Source of the DNA: JAUYIV01 sp040882645
GTDB lineage: Bacteria; Actinomycetota; Acidimicrobiia; Spongiisociales; UBA11373
Assembly (NCBI GenBank): GCA_040882645.1
Contig: JBBEAX010000035.1
Span: 1 to 30,545, forward strand
Length of the DNA: 30,545 bases
Direction of reading: 5' to 3'
Part shown: positions 7,262-15,000 of the stretch, piece by piece
Layout: the number at the start of each line of letters is the position of its first letter
Position numbering within the stretch: position 1 is the stretch's first letter
Made by a program: the position numbers and the translations under genes
The notes under the pieces: model-generated
The model's database searches: none
What the model was told of the DNA's origin: nothing
The model's input: only the letters and a program-made list of their open reading frames with translations

Positions 7262-8506
7262 CTACTTCTCCCGAATCTCGATCAGCCGAACCCGGCGGCG
7301 GCTCGCCTCGGCCACCCGCAGGTGATGGTCCCCGACCGTCAACTCCTCGCCAGCGTGCGGGATGCGCCCGGTTGCCGCCAGGATGAGCCCGGCCACGGTG
7401 TGGTAATCACCCCGGGGCAGCTTGGTGCCCAATGCGAGTTCGAGATCGTCGATGTCGGCCGACCCTCGCACCACCCAGCGGCCGGGGCCGATGGCGCGGA
7501 TCTCGGGCATCGCCCCCTCGCTATCGGCGATTGCCCCGACGAGTTCCTCGACGATGTCCTCGACGGTGACGATGCCCGCCGTCCCGCCGTGTTCGTCGAC
7601 GACCACCGCGATGGTGTTCCCCTGCTTCTGCATGTCGCGGAGGACATCTACCACCCGACGAGTCTCCGGAATGAATAGAGGCGCCTGCTGGAGCGATGCG
7701 ATGCTTCCGCCGATGCCGTCGGCAACAGCCGCAGCAAGGTCTCGTAGCCGCACCACCCCGGTGATCTCATCGATGTTCGTCTCGTACACGGGAAGCCTGC
7801 GGTGCCCGGACTCCAGCGCGATGTCAAGGGCACTCGCCATCGGTTCCGTCGCTGCTACCGCCACCACCTCGGTGCGGGGGACGACGACCTCAGCGATCGT
7901 GGCGTCTCCGACGCGAAATGCCCTCTCGATCAGCTCGAAGTCCGACGTTTCGATCTCTCCCGCCTCCTGAGCGTCCGCCGCCATCCGCCGGAGCTCCGCC
8001 TCGGTGACCGAGGCCGAGGTGGTGACTCCCCGGCCTGGAGCCTGCAGGTCGGCGAACCAGATCAAGGCGCTCACCACCGGCCCCATCGGCCTGATGAGGA
8101 GCTGAATCGGACCGGCCACGATGCGGGCGACGTAGAGCGGCCGACGGACCGCGATCGTCTTCGGGATGGCCTCGGTGTACACGAACATCACGAAGGTGAG
8201 GCCGATCGAGGCCAGCGTCACGCCGAGGCTGCCGAAGTGCCTGTCGGCGATCACCCCCGCCACTGTTGCCGCCCCGATCTGCGTGAGCAACACCACCAGC
8301 AGGACCGAATTCAGCACGCGGGGGAGATCGTCGACGAGGGCGACGACCCGCGCCGCCCGTTTGTCGCCTTCGTCGGCAAGAACCCGTGCCCTGACCGGCG
8401 ACACCCGGAGCAGCGCGGCCTCCGTGGCCGCGAGGAAGACCGCAATCACGATGAGGGCTCCGAGCAGAATGAACAGTGGCAGGCTCTCGGCGAACGGTGG
8501 TCCCAT
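7262..8506 (-). CDS. CNNM/CorC-HlyC family transporter-like protein with CBS pair
   Basis: With ATG 8506 the product is 414 aa. Residues about 1-180 form a DUF21/CNNM transmembrane domain with several hydrophobic helices (LPLFILLGALIVIAVFLAATEAALLRVS; FVMFVYTEAIPKTIAVRRP). Two CBS domains follow (VPRTEVVAVAATEPM; VDVLRDMQKQGNTIAVVVDEHGGTAGIVTVEDIVEELVG), then a C-terminal CorC_HlyC domain. Relatives are implicated in Mg2+/Co2+ or Na+ coupled efflux; the old label hemolysin is not informative. The frame is open 12 codons further upstream, but ATG 8506 begins the hydrophobic N terminus. TGGACT at 8513-8518 on the minus strand is at the spacing of a leaderless -10. It converges on sucD with only 23 nt between stops and no clear terminator. 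Confidence 0.88.
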   Translation of the reverse strand: MGPPFAESLPLFILLGALIVIAVFLAATEAALLRVSPVRARVLADEGDKRAARVVALVDDLPRVLNSVLLVVLLTQIGAATVAGVIADRHFGSLGVTLASIGLTFVMFVYTEAIPKTIAVRRPLYVARIVAGPIQLLIRPMGPVVSALIWFADLQAPGRGVTTSASVTEAELRRMAADAQEAGEIETSDFELIERAFRVGDATIAEVVVPRTEVVAVAATEPMASALDIALESGHRRLPVYETNIDEITGVVRLRDLAAAVADGIGGSIASLQQAPLFIPETRRVVDVLRDMQKQGNTIAVVVDEHGGTAGIVTVEDIVEELVGAIADSEGAMPEIRAIGPGRWVVRGSADIDDLELALGTKLPRGDYHTVAGLILAATGRIPHAGEELTVGDHHLRVAEASRRRVRLIEIREK

Positions 8507-8567
8507 TCGCCTAGTCCAGCAGAAGTCGGGCCTAGAACGCACCTCGTGGGGGTCTCAGCGACGCAAG

Positions 8568-8573
8568 TATCGT
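8568..8573 (+). promoter_or_regulatory. -10 element of a leaderless udk promoter
   Basis: TATCGT ends 6 nt before ATG 8580, the same spacing as at pcrA and folD. It lies in the 73-nt gap divergent from the CNNM/CorC gene. Confidence 0.5.
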
Positions 8574-8579
8574 CTGCCC

Positions 8580-9227
8580 ATGCCTCCTCTTCCGCTGCGG
8601 CTGTGGCCGACGGCCGGGCCCTTGATCATCGGCATTGCCGGCGGGTCAGGATCCGGCAAGACGACGATCGCCGAGTCGATCGTCGGTTCGATCGGTGAGG
8701 ACCGGGTCAACCTCATCCAGCACGACGCGTATTACCGCGACCTCACCCACCTGCCCCTGGAGGAGCGGGCAAAAGTGAACTACGACCACCCCGATTCGCT
8801 CGAGACCGACCTGTTGGTGAGCCACCTGAAGAGCCTGCTCGGGGGCACGGCGATTCAACGTCCGGTTTACGACTTCACCGTGCACAACCGATCGCTGGAG
8901 ACCATTGCGGTGGAGCCGAAGCCGGTGGTGGTGGTCGAGGGCATCGTGGTGCTCTACGAGCCGGACCTACGCGACCTCATGGACCTCAAGGTGTATATCG
9001 ATACCGATGCCGACCTGCGGATCGTGCGCCGTCTCGCCCGCGACATCAACGAGCGGGGCCGCACTTTCGAGTCGGTCCGGGTGCAGTACCTCGAGACGGT
9101 GCGCCCGATGCACCTCCAGTTCGTCGAGCCGTCGAAGCGATACGCCGACATCGTGATTCCCGAGGGATACAACCTCGGAGCGGTGGGGACCGTGATCTCG
9201 ATGATCCGTGACGTCCTGAGGGGATGA
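8580..9227 (+). CDS. udk: Uridine kinase
   Basis: The 215-aa protein has a P-loop GIAGGSGSGKTT (18-29), the conserved QHDAYYRDLTHLPLEER, and NYDHPDSLETDLLVSHLKSLLGG. PVYDFTVHNR, VVVVEGIVVLYEPDLRDLMDLKVYID and DADLRIVRRLARDINERGR also fit the Udk family. It phosphorylates uridine/cytidine in pyrimidine salvage. The frame is open far upstream, but those residues are antisense to the CorC gene; ATG 8580 matches the leaderless promoter and the family length. Composite repeat E begins directly after its stop. Confidence 0.93.
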   Translation: MPPLPLRLWPTAGPLIIGIAGGSGSGKTTIAESIVGSIGEDRVNLIQHDAYYRDLTHLPLEERAKVNYDHPDSLETDLLVSHLKSLLGGTAIQRPVYDFTVHNRSLETIAVEPKPVVVVEGIVVLYEPDLRDLMDLKVYIDTDADLRIVRRLARDINERGRTFESVRVQYLETVRPMHLQFVEPSKRYADIVIPEGYNLGAVGTVISMIRDVLRG

Positions 9228-9340
9228 CCTCGCTTCGTTCGGTGGCGATGGGCGATTCGGCCTGGCTTAGCCAGGCCGGCGATGGGCGATACCGCGTCAG
9301 CGCGCCGCTTGCGGGCAGCGGGTAGCGGGTAGCGGGTAGC
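9228..9340 (-). repeat. Composite intergenic repeat, copy E, with GGGTAGC heptads
   Basis: Begins at the base after the udk stop. Modules: CCTCGCTTCGTTCGG (9228-9242), GGCGATGGGCGAT (9244-9256), a palindrome with 9-bp arms CGGCCTGGC/GCCAGGCCG and loop TTA (9258-9278), and an identical GGCGATGGGCGAT (9278-9290). The heptads GGGCAGC plus GGGTAGC x3 follow (9313-9340). The palindrome has the same 9-3-9 geometry as in copies A and B but a different arm sequence and loop. Confidence 0.85.
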
Positions 9341-9357
9341 GGCGTTTCGCACTGCCA

Positions 9358-9363
9358 TACACT
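9358..9363 (+). promoter_or_regulatory. -10 element of a leaderless folD promoter
   Basis: TACACT ends 6 nt before ATG 9370. No Shine-Dalgarno is visible before the start codon. Confidence 0.5.
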
Positions 9364-9369
9364 CGACCC

Positions 9370-10224
9370 ATGACCGCGCGCGTGCTTTCCGGAACTGAGG
9401 CGGCCGCGGTATGGCGCGCTGAGATTGCTGGCAGGGTGGGGGGGTTGGCCGTCGAGGGGAAGCGGGTTGGTTTGGCCACCCTCCTGGTCGGTGACGACCC
9501 GGCGTCGGCGGTCTATGTGCGCAACAAGCACAAGGCAGCGGAGGCTGCCGGGATGTGCTCCTTCGACCTGAGGCTGCCGGCGAGCGCCTCCCAGCGAGAG
9601 GTGGAGGAGGCTGTCGAACGACTCAACGGCGATGCCGAGGTCGACGGCTTCATCGTCCAGCTGCCGCTTCCGGGCCATCTTGATTCCGCTCCGGTCCTCG
9701 GTGGGATGGATCCCGACAAGGACGCCGATGGCCTCCACCCGGTGAACCTCGGTCGGATGGTCAGCGATGTGCCGGGACCGCGGCCCGCCACCCCCACCGG
9801 GATCCTCCGCCTGCTCGATCACTACGGGATCGAGACCCGCGGCGCCCAGGCCGTCGTTGTAGGGCGATCGACGCTCGTGGGCCGACCCCTCGCAGTGATG
9901 CTTGGCGTCAAGGGGAGAGATGCGACAGTCACCCTCGCCCATACCGCCACGTCCGATTTGGAGAAGGTGACCGCCGGGGCCGACCTGCTGTTCGTCGCCG
10001 CCGGGCGGCCCGGTTTGATCACCGGGCGGCACGTCAAACCGAGCGCGTTCGTGGTGGATGCAGGCACCACCCGGGTCGATGGTGGCCTGGTCGGTGATTG
10101 TGTCTACGACGAGGTGGTGGAGGTGGCGGCAGGGGTCACCCCGGTCCCTGGAGGCGTCGGCCCGATGACGATCGCCGGCTTGCTGTTCAACACGGTGGCC
10201 CTGGCCGAGGGATCCGTCCGCTAG
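9370..10224 (+). CDS. folD: Bifunctional methylenetetrahydrofolate dehydrogenase / methenyltetrahydrofolate cyclohydrolase
   Basis: The 284-aa protein carries the FolD signatures: SAVYVRNKHKAAEAAG with the catalytic lysine near residue 53, GFIVQLPLPGHLD, PDKDADGLHPVNLGRM, and VVVGRSTLVGRPLAVML in the NADP-binding domain. The C-terminal signature GVTPVPGGVGPMTIAGLL is intact. It interconverts 5,10-methylene-, methenyl- and 10-formyl-tetrahydrofolate in the cytoplasm, supplying one-carbon units for purines and formyl-Met. It is followed after 71 nt by icd, which has its own promoter-like element. Confidence 0.96.
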   Translation: MTARVLSGTEAAAVWRAEIAGRVGGLAVEGKRVGLATLLVGDDPASAVYVRNKHKAAEAAGMCSFDLRLPASASQREVEEAVERLNGDAEVDGFIVQLPLPGHLDSAPVLGGMDPDKDADGLHPVNLGRMVSDVPGPRPATPTGILRLLDHYGIETRGAQAVVVGRSTLVGRPLAVMLGVKGRDATVTLAHTATSDLEKVTAGADLLFVAAGRPGLITGRHVKPSAFVVDAGTTRVDGGLVGDCVYDEVVEVAAGVTPVPGGVGPMTIAGLLFNTVALAEGSVR

Positions 10225-10261
10225 CGGGCCGGCCGGTCGCCTGTACCCGCCGGCGAGCCGC

Positions 10262-10267
10262 GATAAT
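10262..10267 (+). promoter_or_regulatory. Probable -10 element of icd
   Basis: GATAAT resembles the TATAAT consensus (5 of 6) and lies 28 nt before ATG 10296. A strong GCGAGGAGC ribosome-binding site (10285-10293) follows. No good -35 was found. Confidence 0.4.
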
Positions 10268-10295
10268 CAACCGGTCGTCGTCACGCGAGGAGCAC

Positions 10296-11498
10296 ATGCC
10301 TTCGAAGATCACCATGGGGACCAACGGCCTGACGGTCCCGGACGAGCCGTTGATCCCGTTCATCGAAGGGGATGGCATCGGCCCGGACATCTGGGCGGCC
10401 GCCAGTCGGGTCTTCGATGCGGCGGTGGAGCGGGCGTACTCGGGGAAGCGTCGGATCGAGTGGGTGGAGGTTCTCGCCGGGCAGAAGGGTTTCGACGAGA
10501 CCGGTGAGTGGCTTCCCCAATCCACGATCGACTCCCTGCGCGATCACCTGGTGGGGATCAAGGGGCCGCTCACCACCCCGATCGGAGGGGGGATCCGCAG
10601 CCTCAACGTCGCCATCCGCCAGATCATGGATCTGTACGCATGCGTGCGGCCCGTCCGCTGGTATCGGGGTGTTCCTTCGCCGGTGCGCCATCCCGAGAAG
10701 ATCGACATGGTGATCTTCCGCGAGAACACCGAAGACGTGTATGCGGGTTTGGAGGTTGCCGCCGGGACCCCCGAGGCCAATCGACTCCTCGAGTTCCTCG
10801 AAGCCGAAATGGGCTGGCAGATCCGCGCCGACAGCGGCATCGGGATCAAGCCGATCTCCGAAACGGGTACCAAGCGCCTGGTACGGGCGGCGATCCGGTA
10901 CGCCCTGGCCAACAAGCGGCGGTCGGTGACGCTGGTCCACAAGGGGAACATCATGAAGTTCACCGAGGGGGCCTTTCGGGGTTGGGGCTACGAGGTGGCG
11001 AAGGACGAATTCGGCGATCGGACCGTTCCGTGGGAGGAGTGCGGCGGCGAGCCTGGTGAGCGGATGTTGATCAAGGACTCGATCGCAGACGCCTTCCTCC
11101 AGCAGATCCTCACCCGCGGCGACGATTACGACGTCATCGCCACGATGAACCTCAACGGGGACTACATCAGTGATGCCCTCGCTGCCCAGGTGGGCGGCAT
11201 CGGCATCGCCCCGGGGGCCAATATCAATTACGACACCGGGCACGCCGTCTTCGAGGCCACCCACGGCACTGCCCCGAAATACGCCGGCCAGGACAAGGTG
11301 AACCCCGGTTCGGTGATCCTGTCGGGCGCGCTGATGCTGCGCTACATCGGGTGGGGGGATGCCGCCGACCGCATCGAGCGCGGTATCGAGGCGTCGATCG
11401 GCGACGGGGTGGTCACCTACGACTTCGCCCGGATGATGGAGGCACCCACTGAGGTGAGCACCAGCGGTTTCGCCGACGCGGTGATCGAGCGGCTGTGA
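10296..11498 (+). CDS. icd: Isocitrate dehydrogenase, NADP-type (E. coli-like)
   Basis: The 400-aa protein resembles E. coli Icd rather than the monomeric actinobacterial enzyme. Visible motifs are IPFIEGDGIGPDIW near the N terminus, GGGIRSLNVAIRQIMDLYAC with the regulatory serine position, VIFRENTEDVYAGLE, and LVHKGNIMKFTEGAFRGWGY. MNLNGDYISDALAAQVGG and THGTAPKYAGQDKVNPGS are also present. The K-Y pair in the last motif is the known determinant of NADP+ use. It decarboxylates isocitrate to 2-oxoglutarate in the TCA cycle. ATG 10296 has a good Shine-Dalgarno. The stop overlaps the GTG of the next gene by 4 nt. Confidence 0.95.
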   Translation: MPSKITMGTNGLTVPDEPLIPFIEGDGIGPDIWAAASRVFDAAVERAYSGKRRIEWVEVLAGQKGFDETGEWLPQSTIDSLRDHLVGIKGPLTTPIGGGIRSLNVAIRQIMDLYACVRPVRWYRGVPSPVRHPEKIDMVIFRENTEDVYAGLEVAAGTPEANRLLEFLEAEMGWQIRADSGIGIKPISETGTKRLVRAAIRYALANKRRSVTLVHKGNIMKFTEGAFRGWGYEVAKDEFGDRTVPWEECGGEPGERMLIKDSIADAFLQQILTRGDDYDVIATMNLNGDYISDALAAQVGGIGIAPGANINYDTGHAVFEATHGTAPKYAGQDKVNPGSVILSGALMLRYIGWGDAADRIERGIEASIGDGVVTYDFARMMEAPTEVSTSGFADAVIERL

Positions 11499-11914
11499 GT
11501 TTCGGCAGCCGGCCGACCGTGTTGTTCCTCTGTGTTCACAACGCGGGACGGTCACAGATGGCTGCCGGGTGGCTGGGTCACCTGGCCCGTGACCAGGTCG
11601 TGGTGCTGTCCGGCGGTTCGGATCCCGCCGCCTCGATCAACCCGGTGGCTGTCGAGGTGATGGCTGACGCGGGTATCGACATCGCCGGCAACAGCCCCCG
11701 GGCGTGGACACTGGATGAGATCGCCGCTGCCGATGTGGTTGTCACGATGGGATGCGGCGACGAGTGCCCCGTTGTCTCTGGCCCACGGTATGAGGATTGG
11801 GAGTTGGCCGACCCGGCCGGCCAGCCGATCGAGGTGGTCAGGTCGATCAGCGAGGACATCGAAGGCCGGGTGCGAACGCTGATGGCGTCGCTGGGCCTGG
11901 TGGCGACCGGCTGA
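11495..11914 (+). CDS. Low-molecular-weight phosphatase-fold arsenate reductase (ArsC, thiol-coupled)
   Basis: This 139-aa protein has the phosphatase P-loop C-x5-R as CVHNAGR (C13-R19). The ArsC-type TMGCGDECP has two further cysteines (C87, C91), and YEDWELADPAGQ carries the general-acid aspartate (about D106). In actinobacteria close relatives transfer arsenate to mycothiol or use thioredoxin; the sequence cannot decide between these. The GTG start overlaps the icd stop (GTGA), so it is probably translated from the icd message. No arsR, acr3 or arsB is nearby, so an arsenic operon is not present here and a phosphatase role is an alternative. Confidence 0.82.
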   Translation: MSFGSRPTVLFLCVHNAGRSQMAAGWLGHLARDQVVVLSGGSDPAASINPVAVEVMADAGIDIAGNSPRAWTLDEIAAADVVVTMGCGDECPVVSGPRYEDWELADPAGQPIEVVRSISEDIEGRVRTLMASLGLVATG

Positions 11915-11963
11915 GCCCCGGCAAATCGCCCTTTGCCTCTACGGACCGCATACGGGCTGCGGT

Positions 11964-11969
11964 TACGCT
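11964..11969 (+). promoter_or_regulatory. Probable -10 element of mdh
   Basis: TACGCT (TANNNT) is 29 nt before ATG 11999. Unlike the leaderless genes nearby, mdh has a Shine-Dalgarno GGAGGG at 11989-11994. Confidence 0.4.
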
Positions 11970-11998
11970 CACCTCGAATTCAGCCAGTGGAGGGCACG

Positions 11999-12928
11999 AT
12001 GACCAAGGTGACCGTGGTGGGTGCGGGTAAGTACGGTTCGACGACTGCCCAGCGCCTCGCCGAAGCCGATATCGCCGACGAAGTGGTGATGACCGACATC
12101 GTCGAGGGGCTGCCTCAGGGTTTGGCGCTGGACATGAATCAGTCCAGGCCGCTCGAGGGGTACCGCACCAAGGTCACCGGGACCAACGACTACGCCGACA
12201 CCGCCGGCAGCGACGTAGTGGTGATCACGGCCGGGCTCCCTCGCAAGCCGGGCATGAGCCGGATGGACCTGCTCGGGGTGAACGCCAAGATCGTTCGGGA
12301 CGTCGTCGAACAGGTGGCGGCTGCCTCGCCAGATGCCGTATTGATCGTCGTCACCAACCCTCTGGACCAGATGACGACCCTGGCCGCCGAGGTATCGGGT
12401 TTCCCTCGTTCGAGGGTGATCGGCCAGGCAGGCAATCTCGACAGTGCCCGGTTCGCCCACTTCATCGCCGAGCACACCGGGGCGGACATCCTGTCGGTGG
12501 AGGCGCTGACCCTGGGGAGTCACGGTGAGACGATGGTGCCCGTGCCCTCCCAGTGCCGGGTGGGTGGCAAGCCGCTCACCGAGGTGTTGGACGCCTCGGC
12601 CATCGACGATCTCGTCGCCAGGACCCGTGACGGCGGGGCGGAAATCGTGGCCCTCCTCAAAACCGGAAGCGCCTACTACGCCCCGTCATCGGCGGCGGCG
12701 AAGATGGTGAAGGCGGTGCTCCTCGACTCGAACGAGACCATGCCGGTGTGTGCCTGGACCGCGGGCGAGTATGGCGTCACGGACGTCTATCTCGGCGTTC
12801 CGGCTCGGATCGGGGCCGGTGGCGTCACCGAGATCGTCGAATTGCCGCTGACCGGGCAAGAACTGGCCGAGCTCAGGTCGGCGGCCCAAGCGGTGAAGGA
12901 AAAGGTGGCTGAACTCGGGGCCCTTTGA
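11999..12928 (+). CDS. mdh: Malate dehydrogenase (LDH/MDH superfamily)
   Basis: The 309-aa protein has the NAD-binding GAGKYGSTTAQ, D33 at the end of beta-2 for NAD rather than NADP, and AGLPRKPGMSRMDLLGVNAKI. R82 and R88 in that loop indicate malate/oxaloacetate rather than lactate. VVTNPLDQM, LDSARF with the substrate arginine R151, and GSHGETMVP with the catalytic H175 complete the active site. It oxidises malate to oxaloacetate in the TCA cycle. The segment IGQAGNLDSARF has N where family members usually have V or T, a small deviation next to the substrate site. Confidence 0.95.
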   Translation: MTKVTVVGAGKYGSTTAQRLAEADIADEVVMTDIVEGLPQGLALDMNQSRPLEGYRTKVTGTNDYADTAGSDVVVITAGLPRKPGMSRMDLLGVNAKIVRDVVEQVAAASPDAVLIVVTNPLDQMTTLAAEVSGFPRSRVIGQAGNLDSARFAHFIAEHTGADILSVEALTLGSHGETMVPVPSQCRVGGKPLTEVLDASAIDDLVARTRDGGAEIVALLKTGSAYYAPSSAAAKMVKAVLLDSNETMPVCAWTAGEYGVTDVYLGVPARIGAGGVTEIVELPLTGQELAELRSAAQAVKEKVAELGAL

Positions 12929-13062
12929 AGCCACGAGGGCCGATAGGAGTTGCCGGACTCGCCAATCGCCGATATGGGCGGCGCCGCCGCTGCGCTCTCA
13001 ACGGTTCGGCAAGCAAATCAACACTTTCTGGTTTGAAATGTGGCATTGTGTGGTGAATCGGG

Positions 13063-13106
13063 TATACAGTCACATCGATGTGATTCCCTCTAGAGGAGGA
13101 ACTCCT
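13063..13106 (+). promoter_or_regulatory. HU gene promoter and leader: TATACA -10, palindrome, sequestered ribosome-binding site
   Basis: TATACA (13063-13068) is the best -10. The predicted transcript start falls inside a perfect 12-bp palindrome CACATCGATGTG (13071-13082). The ribosome-binding site AGAGGAGGA (13092-13100) lies within a small hairpin, AGGAG (13094-13098) pairing with CTCCT (13102-13106) around GAA. The only other feature of the 178-nt gap after mdh is a GC palindrome, GGCGGCGCCGCC, at 12977-12988. Confidence 0.45.
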
Positions 13107-13382
13107 ATGAACAAGAAAGAGCTCGGCGACGCCGTAGGCACGTCGTTTGGAGGCTCGAAGGCGATGGGCGCCGCGGCGGTGGACGCCGTATTCGAGGCGA
13201 TCTCCAAGGCGCTCGCCAAGGGCGACGAGGTGCAGGTGTCAGGTTTCGGCAAGTTCGAGGTCCGGAATCGTCCGGCTCGCACCGGTCGCAACCCGCGGAC
13301 CGGCGAGTCGCTCCAGATCGCGGCGAGCAAGGCCCCTGGCTTCAAGGCCGCAAAGAATCTGAAGGATCAGGTCAACAACTGA
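13107..13382 (+). CDS. hup: HU-family DNA-binding protein
   Basis: At 91 aa this is the typical HU length. MNKKELGDAVGTSFGGSKAMGAAAVDAVFEAI forms the two N-terminal helices. GDEVQVSGFGKFEVRNRPARTGRNPRTGESLQI contains the beta-arm with the RNPRTGE tip, and PGFKAAKNLKDQVN is the C-terminal helix. It binds and bends DNA without strong sequence specificity and compacts the nucleoid. It lacks the long Lys/Ala-rich tail found in mycobacterial HupB and the extended HUs of many actinobacteria. ATG 13107 follows a strong Shine-Dalgarno, and a clear intrinsic terminator follows. Confidence 0.95.
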   Translation: MNKKELGDAVGTSFGGSKAMGAAAVDAVFEAISKALAKGDEVQVSGFGKFEVRNRPARTGRNPRTGESLQIAASKAPGFKAAKNLKDQVNN

Positions 13383-13401
13383 CCTAGCCATTCTGAACGA
13401 A

Positions 13402-13436
13402 GTGAGGGGCGCCCCAGGGCGCCCCTCACGCGTTTT
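13402..13436 (+). terminator. Intrinsic terminator after HU gene
   Basis: The arms GTGAGGGGCGCCC (13402-13414) and GGGCGCCCCTCAC (13417-13429) are perfectly complementary, with 13 potential pairs and a tight centre. TTTT follows at 13433-13436. It is the clearest terminator in the window. Confidence 0.9.
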
Positions 13437-13455
13437 CTAGCTTGGTTGTTCTTGC

Positions 13456-13596
13456 CGATCGCCAATCGCTAATCGCCAATCGCCAATTGCGGACCCAGCG
13501 AAGCGAAGGCTTCTTCCACTCGACTTCGGTCAGTCGCCTGCTCTTCGAATTGCCAATTGCCAATTGCCAATTTCGGGCCGAGCGAAGCGAAGGCCC
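13456..13596 (+). repeat. Composite intergenic repeat, copy F (two heptad arrays and two GAGCGAAGCGA motifs)
   Basis: The first half has five heptads CGATCGC, CAATCGC, TAATCGC, CAATCGC, CAATTGC (13456-13490) followed by CCCAGCGAAGCGAAGGC (13494-13510). The second half has AATTGCC x3 (13548-13568) followed by GGGCCGAGCGAAGCGAAGGCCC (13575-13594 plus two bases). The same order, heptads then GAGCGAAGCGA motif, occurs twice in tandem, in the gap between converging HU and SCP2 genes. Confidence 0.85.
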
Positions 13597-13599
13597 TCC

Positions 13600-13986
13600 T
13601 CAGTACTCGACCGACACTCCTGAGGCGGCATCGGCGAATGCGTTGAACATGCCCTGGTTCATCATGATCTTTGCCATGTTGCCGCTCACCTTGAGCTTGC
13701 CGGACATGAACGCCATCTGGGTGTTCAAGTCGCCCTTAGACAGCGCCACTGAGGTCTCATAGTTGTTGGTGATCGTGGCATCGGGGGATTCGGCGTCACC
13801 GGCAGCGGCGGTCAGGCCACCATTCTGGATCTGCAGGTAGTAACGCTTCTCCACGCCGTCGGGCGCGTCCGGAACCTCGAATTGGAGGGTCAGCTCGGTG
13901 TTGGCGATGGCGGTGCGGAAACCTTGATGGGCGTTCACCGTCTCATTGAGAGCGTCGAGCCAGTCGTTGCTGAGGAACTTGGCCAC
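13600..13986 (-). CDS. SCP2 sterol-binding domain protein
   Basis: This 128-aa protein begins at GTG 13986 (AKFLSNDWLDALNETVNAH). It is a single SCP2 domain: LTLQFEVPDAPDGVEKRYYLQIQNGGLTAAAGDAESPDATITNNYETSVALSKG is the beta sheet (about 30-85), and AFMSGKLKVSGNMAKIMMNQGMFNAFADAA is the C-terminal part. SCP2 domains bind lipids or fatty acyl chains in a hydrophobic tunnel; the ligand here is unknown. AAAGGA upstream is a fair ribosome-binding site. The DapA-family gene ends 63 nt upstream on the same strand, so the two may be cotranscribed. Confidence 0.85.
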   Translation of the reverse strand: MAKFLSNDWLDALNETVNAHQGFRTAIANTELTLQFEVPDAPDGVEKRYYLQIQNGGLTAAAGDAESPDATITNNYETSVALSKGDLNTQMAFMSGKLKVSGNMAKIMMNQGMFNAFADAASGVSVEY

Positions 13987-14049
13987 CAGGGGGTCCTTTC
14001 TCTCGTCCTGGAGCGAGAGGATACCCGCCGGCCCGGAGTCGCCAGCCGG

Positions 14050-14949
14050 TCAAAGTGTGGTTGCGGCCAACGCCTGATCGATTTCGTGGCGCGCCGCGGC
14101 ATCCGGCTCGAGAAGCGGTCGTCGCGGCAGGCCCGTCACCAGACCCACCCGGGATGCGGCGTACTTGACTCCGGCGACTCCGTGCCGCTCGACGGAAGCA
14201 GCAAGCACTCGCAGCGCGTCCTGTTCGGCCATCGAGGAACCGAGCCGAGCGTTCTCGACGACGCGTGCCGCCAGAGCGGGGGCATAGTTGGCGCTGGCGG
14301 TGATCGCGCCGAACGCCCCGCCGGCGACGCTGAGGGCGATCGCGGCCGAGGCTCCGCAGAACACGGAGAACTCGGACCCCGCCTCCCGGGCGATCGTCGA
14401 GATCCTGCCGGGATGCCCCCCCGAATCCTTCATGCCGACGATGTTTGCCTCGGCGGCGAGGCGGATGGCTGATTCAGGCGCGACTTCCACGCCGGTGACC
14501 GGCGGGACCGAATACAGGTAGACCGGAAGGGCGGAACGCGCCGCAAGATCGCGGAAGAACCCCTCGGCCAGATCGGGGCGATGACGCACCAGGGTCGTGG
14601 GGGTGAGGGCCAGGACCGCGTCGGCGCCACCGTCGGCAGCCTCCTCGGACAGCGCCAGCGCCGATCGCAGCGACTCTGCGGCCAACCCCACCATCAGGAA
14701 GGAATCGGGCGCGGCGGCCCGGGCGGCCGCGGTCAGTCGGGACCTCTCGCCCAATTCGAGGTAAGGGCCCTCGCCGGTGGAACCGCCGATGACGAACCCT
14801 TGGACGCCGCGGGAGGTCAGCAGGGAGATGTTGTGGCTGTGGGCGTCGAGGTCCAACTCGCCCTTGTGATCGAACGCGGTGACCACCGCGGGCATCAGTC
14901 TGGGGGGCGTGCGCACCGTCGGAGGGTAGATCGGAGCCGGGGCATGCAC
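14050..14949 (-). CDS. DapA-family (class I) aldolase/lyase
   Basis: From GTG 14949 the product is 299 aa; ATG 14895 (281 aa) is the alternative and would begin right at the first beta strand MPAVVTAFD. Signatures of the dihydrodipicolinate synthase/N-acetylneuraminate lyase family are GFVIGGSTGEGPYLELGER, the tyrosine motif YLYSVPPVTG, and the Schiff-base lysine in NIVGMKDSGG. FCGASAAIALSVAGGAFGAITASANYAP also fits. The reaction is a pyruvate-type aldol condensation or retro-aldol. The YSVPP in place of YNVPSRT argues against true DapA, so the substrate is not assigned. It diverges from sdhC with a short intergenic gap. Confidence 0.82.
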   Translation of the reverse strand: MHAPAPIYPPTVRTPPRLMPAVVTAFDHKGELDLDAHSHNISLLTSRGVQGFVIGGSTGEGPYLELGERSRLTAAARAAAPDSFLMVGLAAESLRSALALSEEAADGGADAVLALTPTTLVRHRPDLAEGFFRDLAARSALPVYLYSVPPVTGVEVAPESAIRLAAEANIVGMKDSGGHPGRISTIAREAGSEFSVFCGASAAIALSVAGGAFGAITASANYAPALAARVVENARLGSSMAEQDALRVLAASVERHGVAGVKYAASRVGLVTGLPRRPLLEPDAAARHEIDQALAATTL

Positions 14950-15000
14950 CCGCGATTGCCAATCGGCTTCGCCACCGTCGATTCCGTGCGCGAGAATGCG

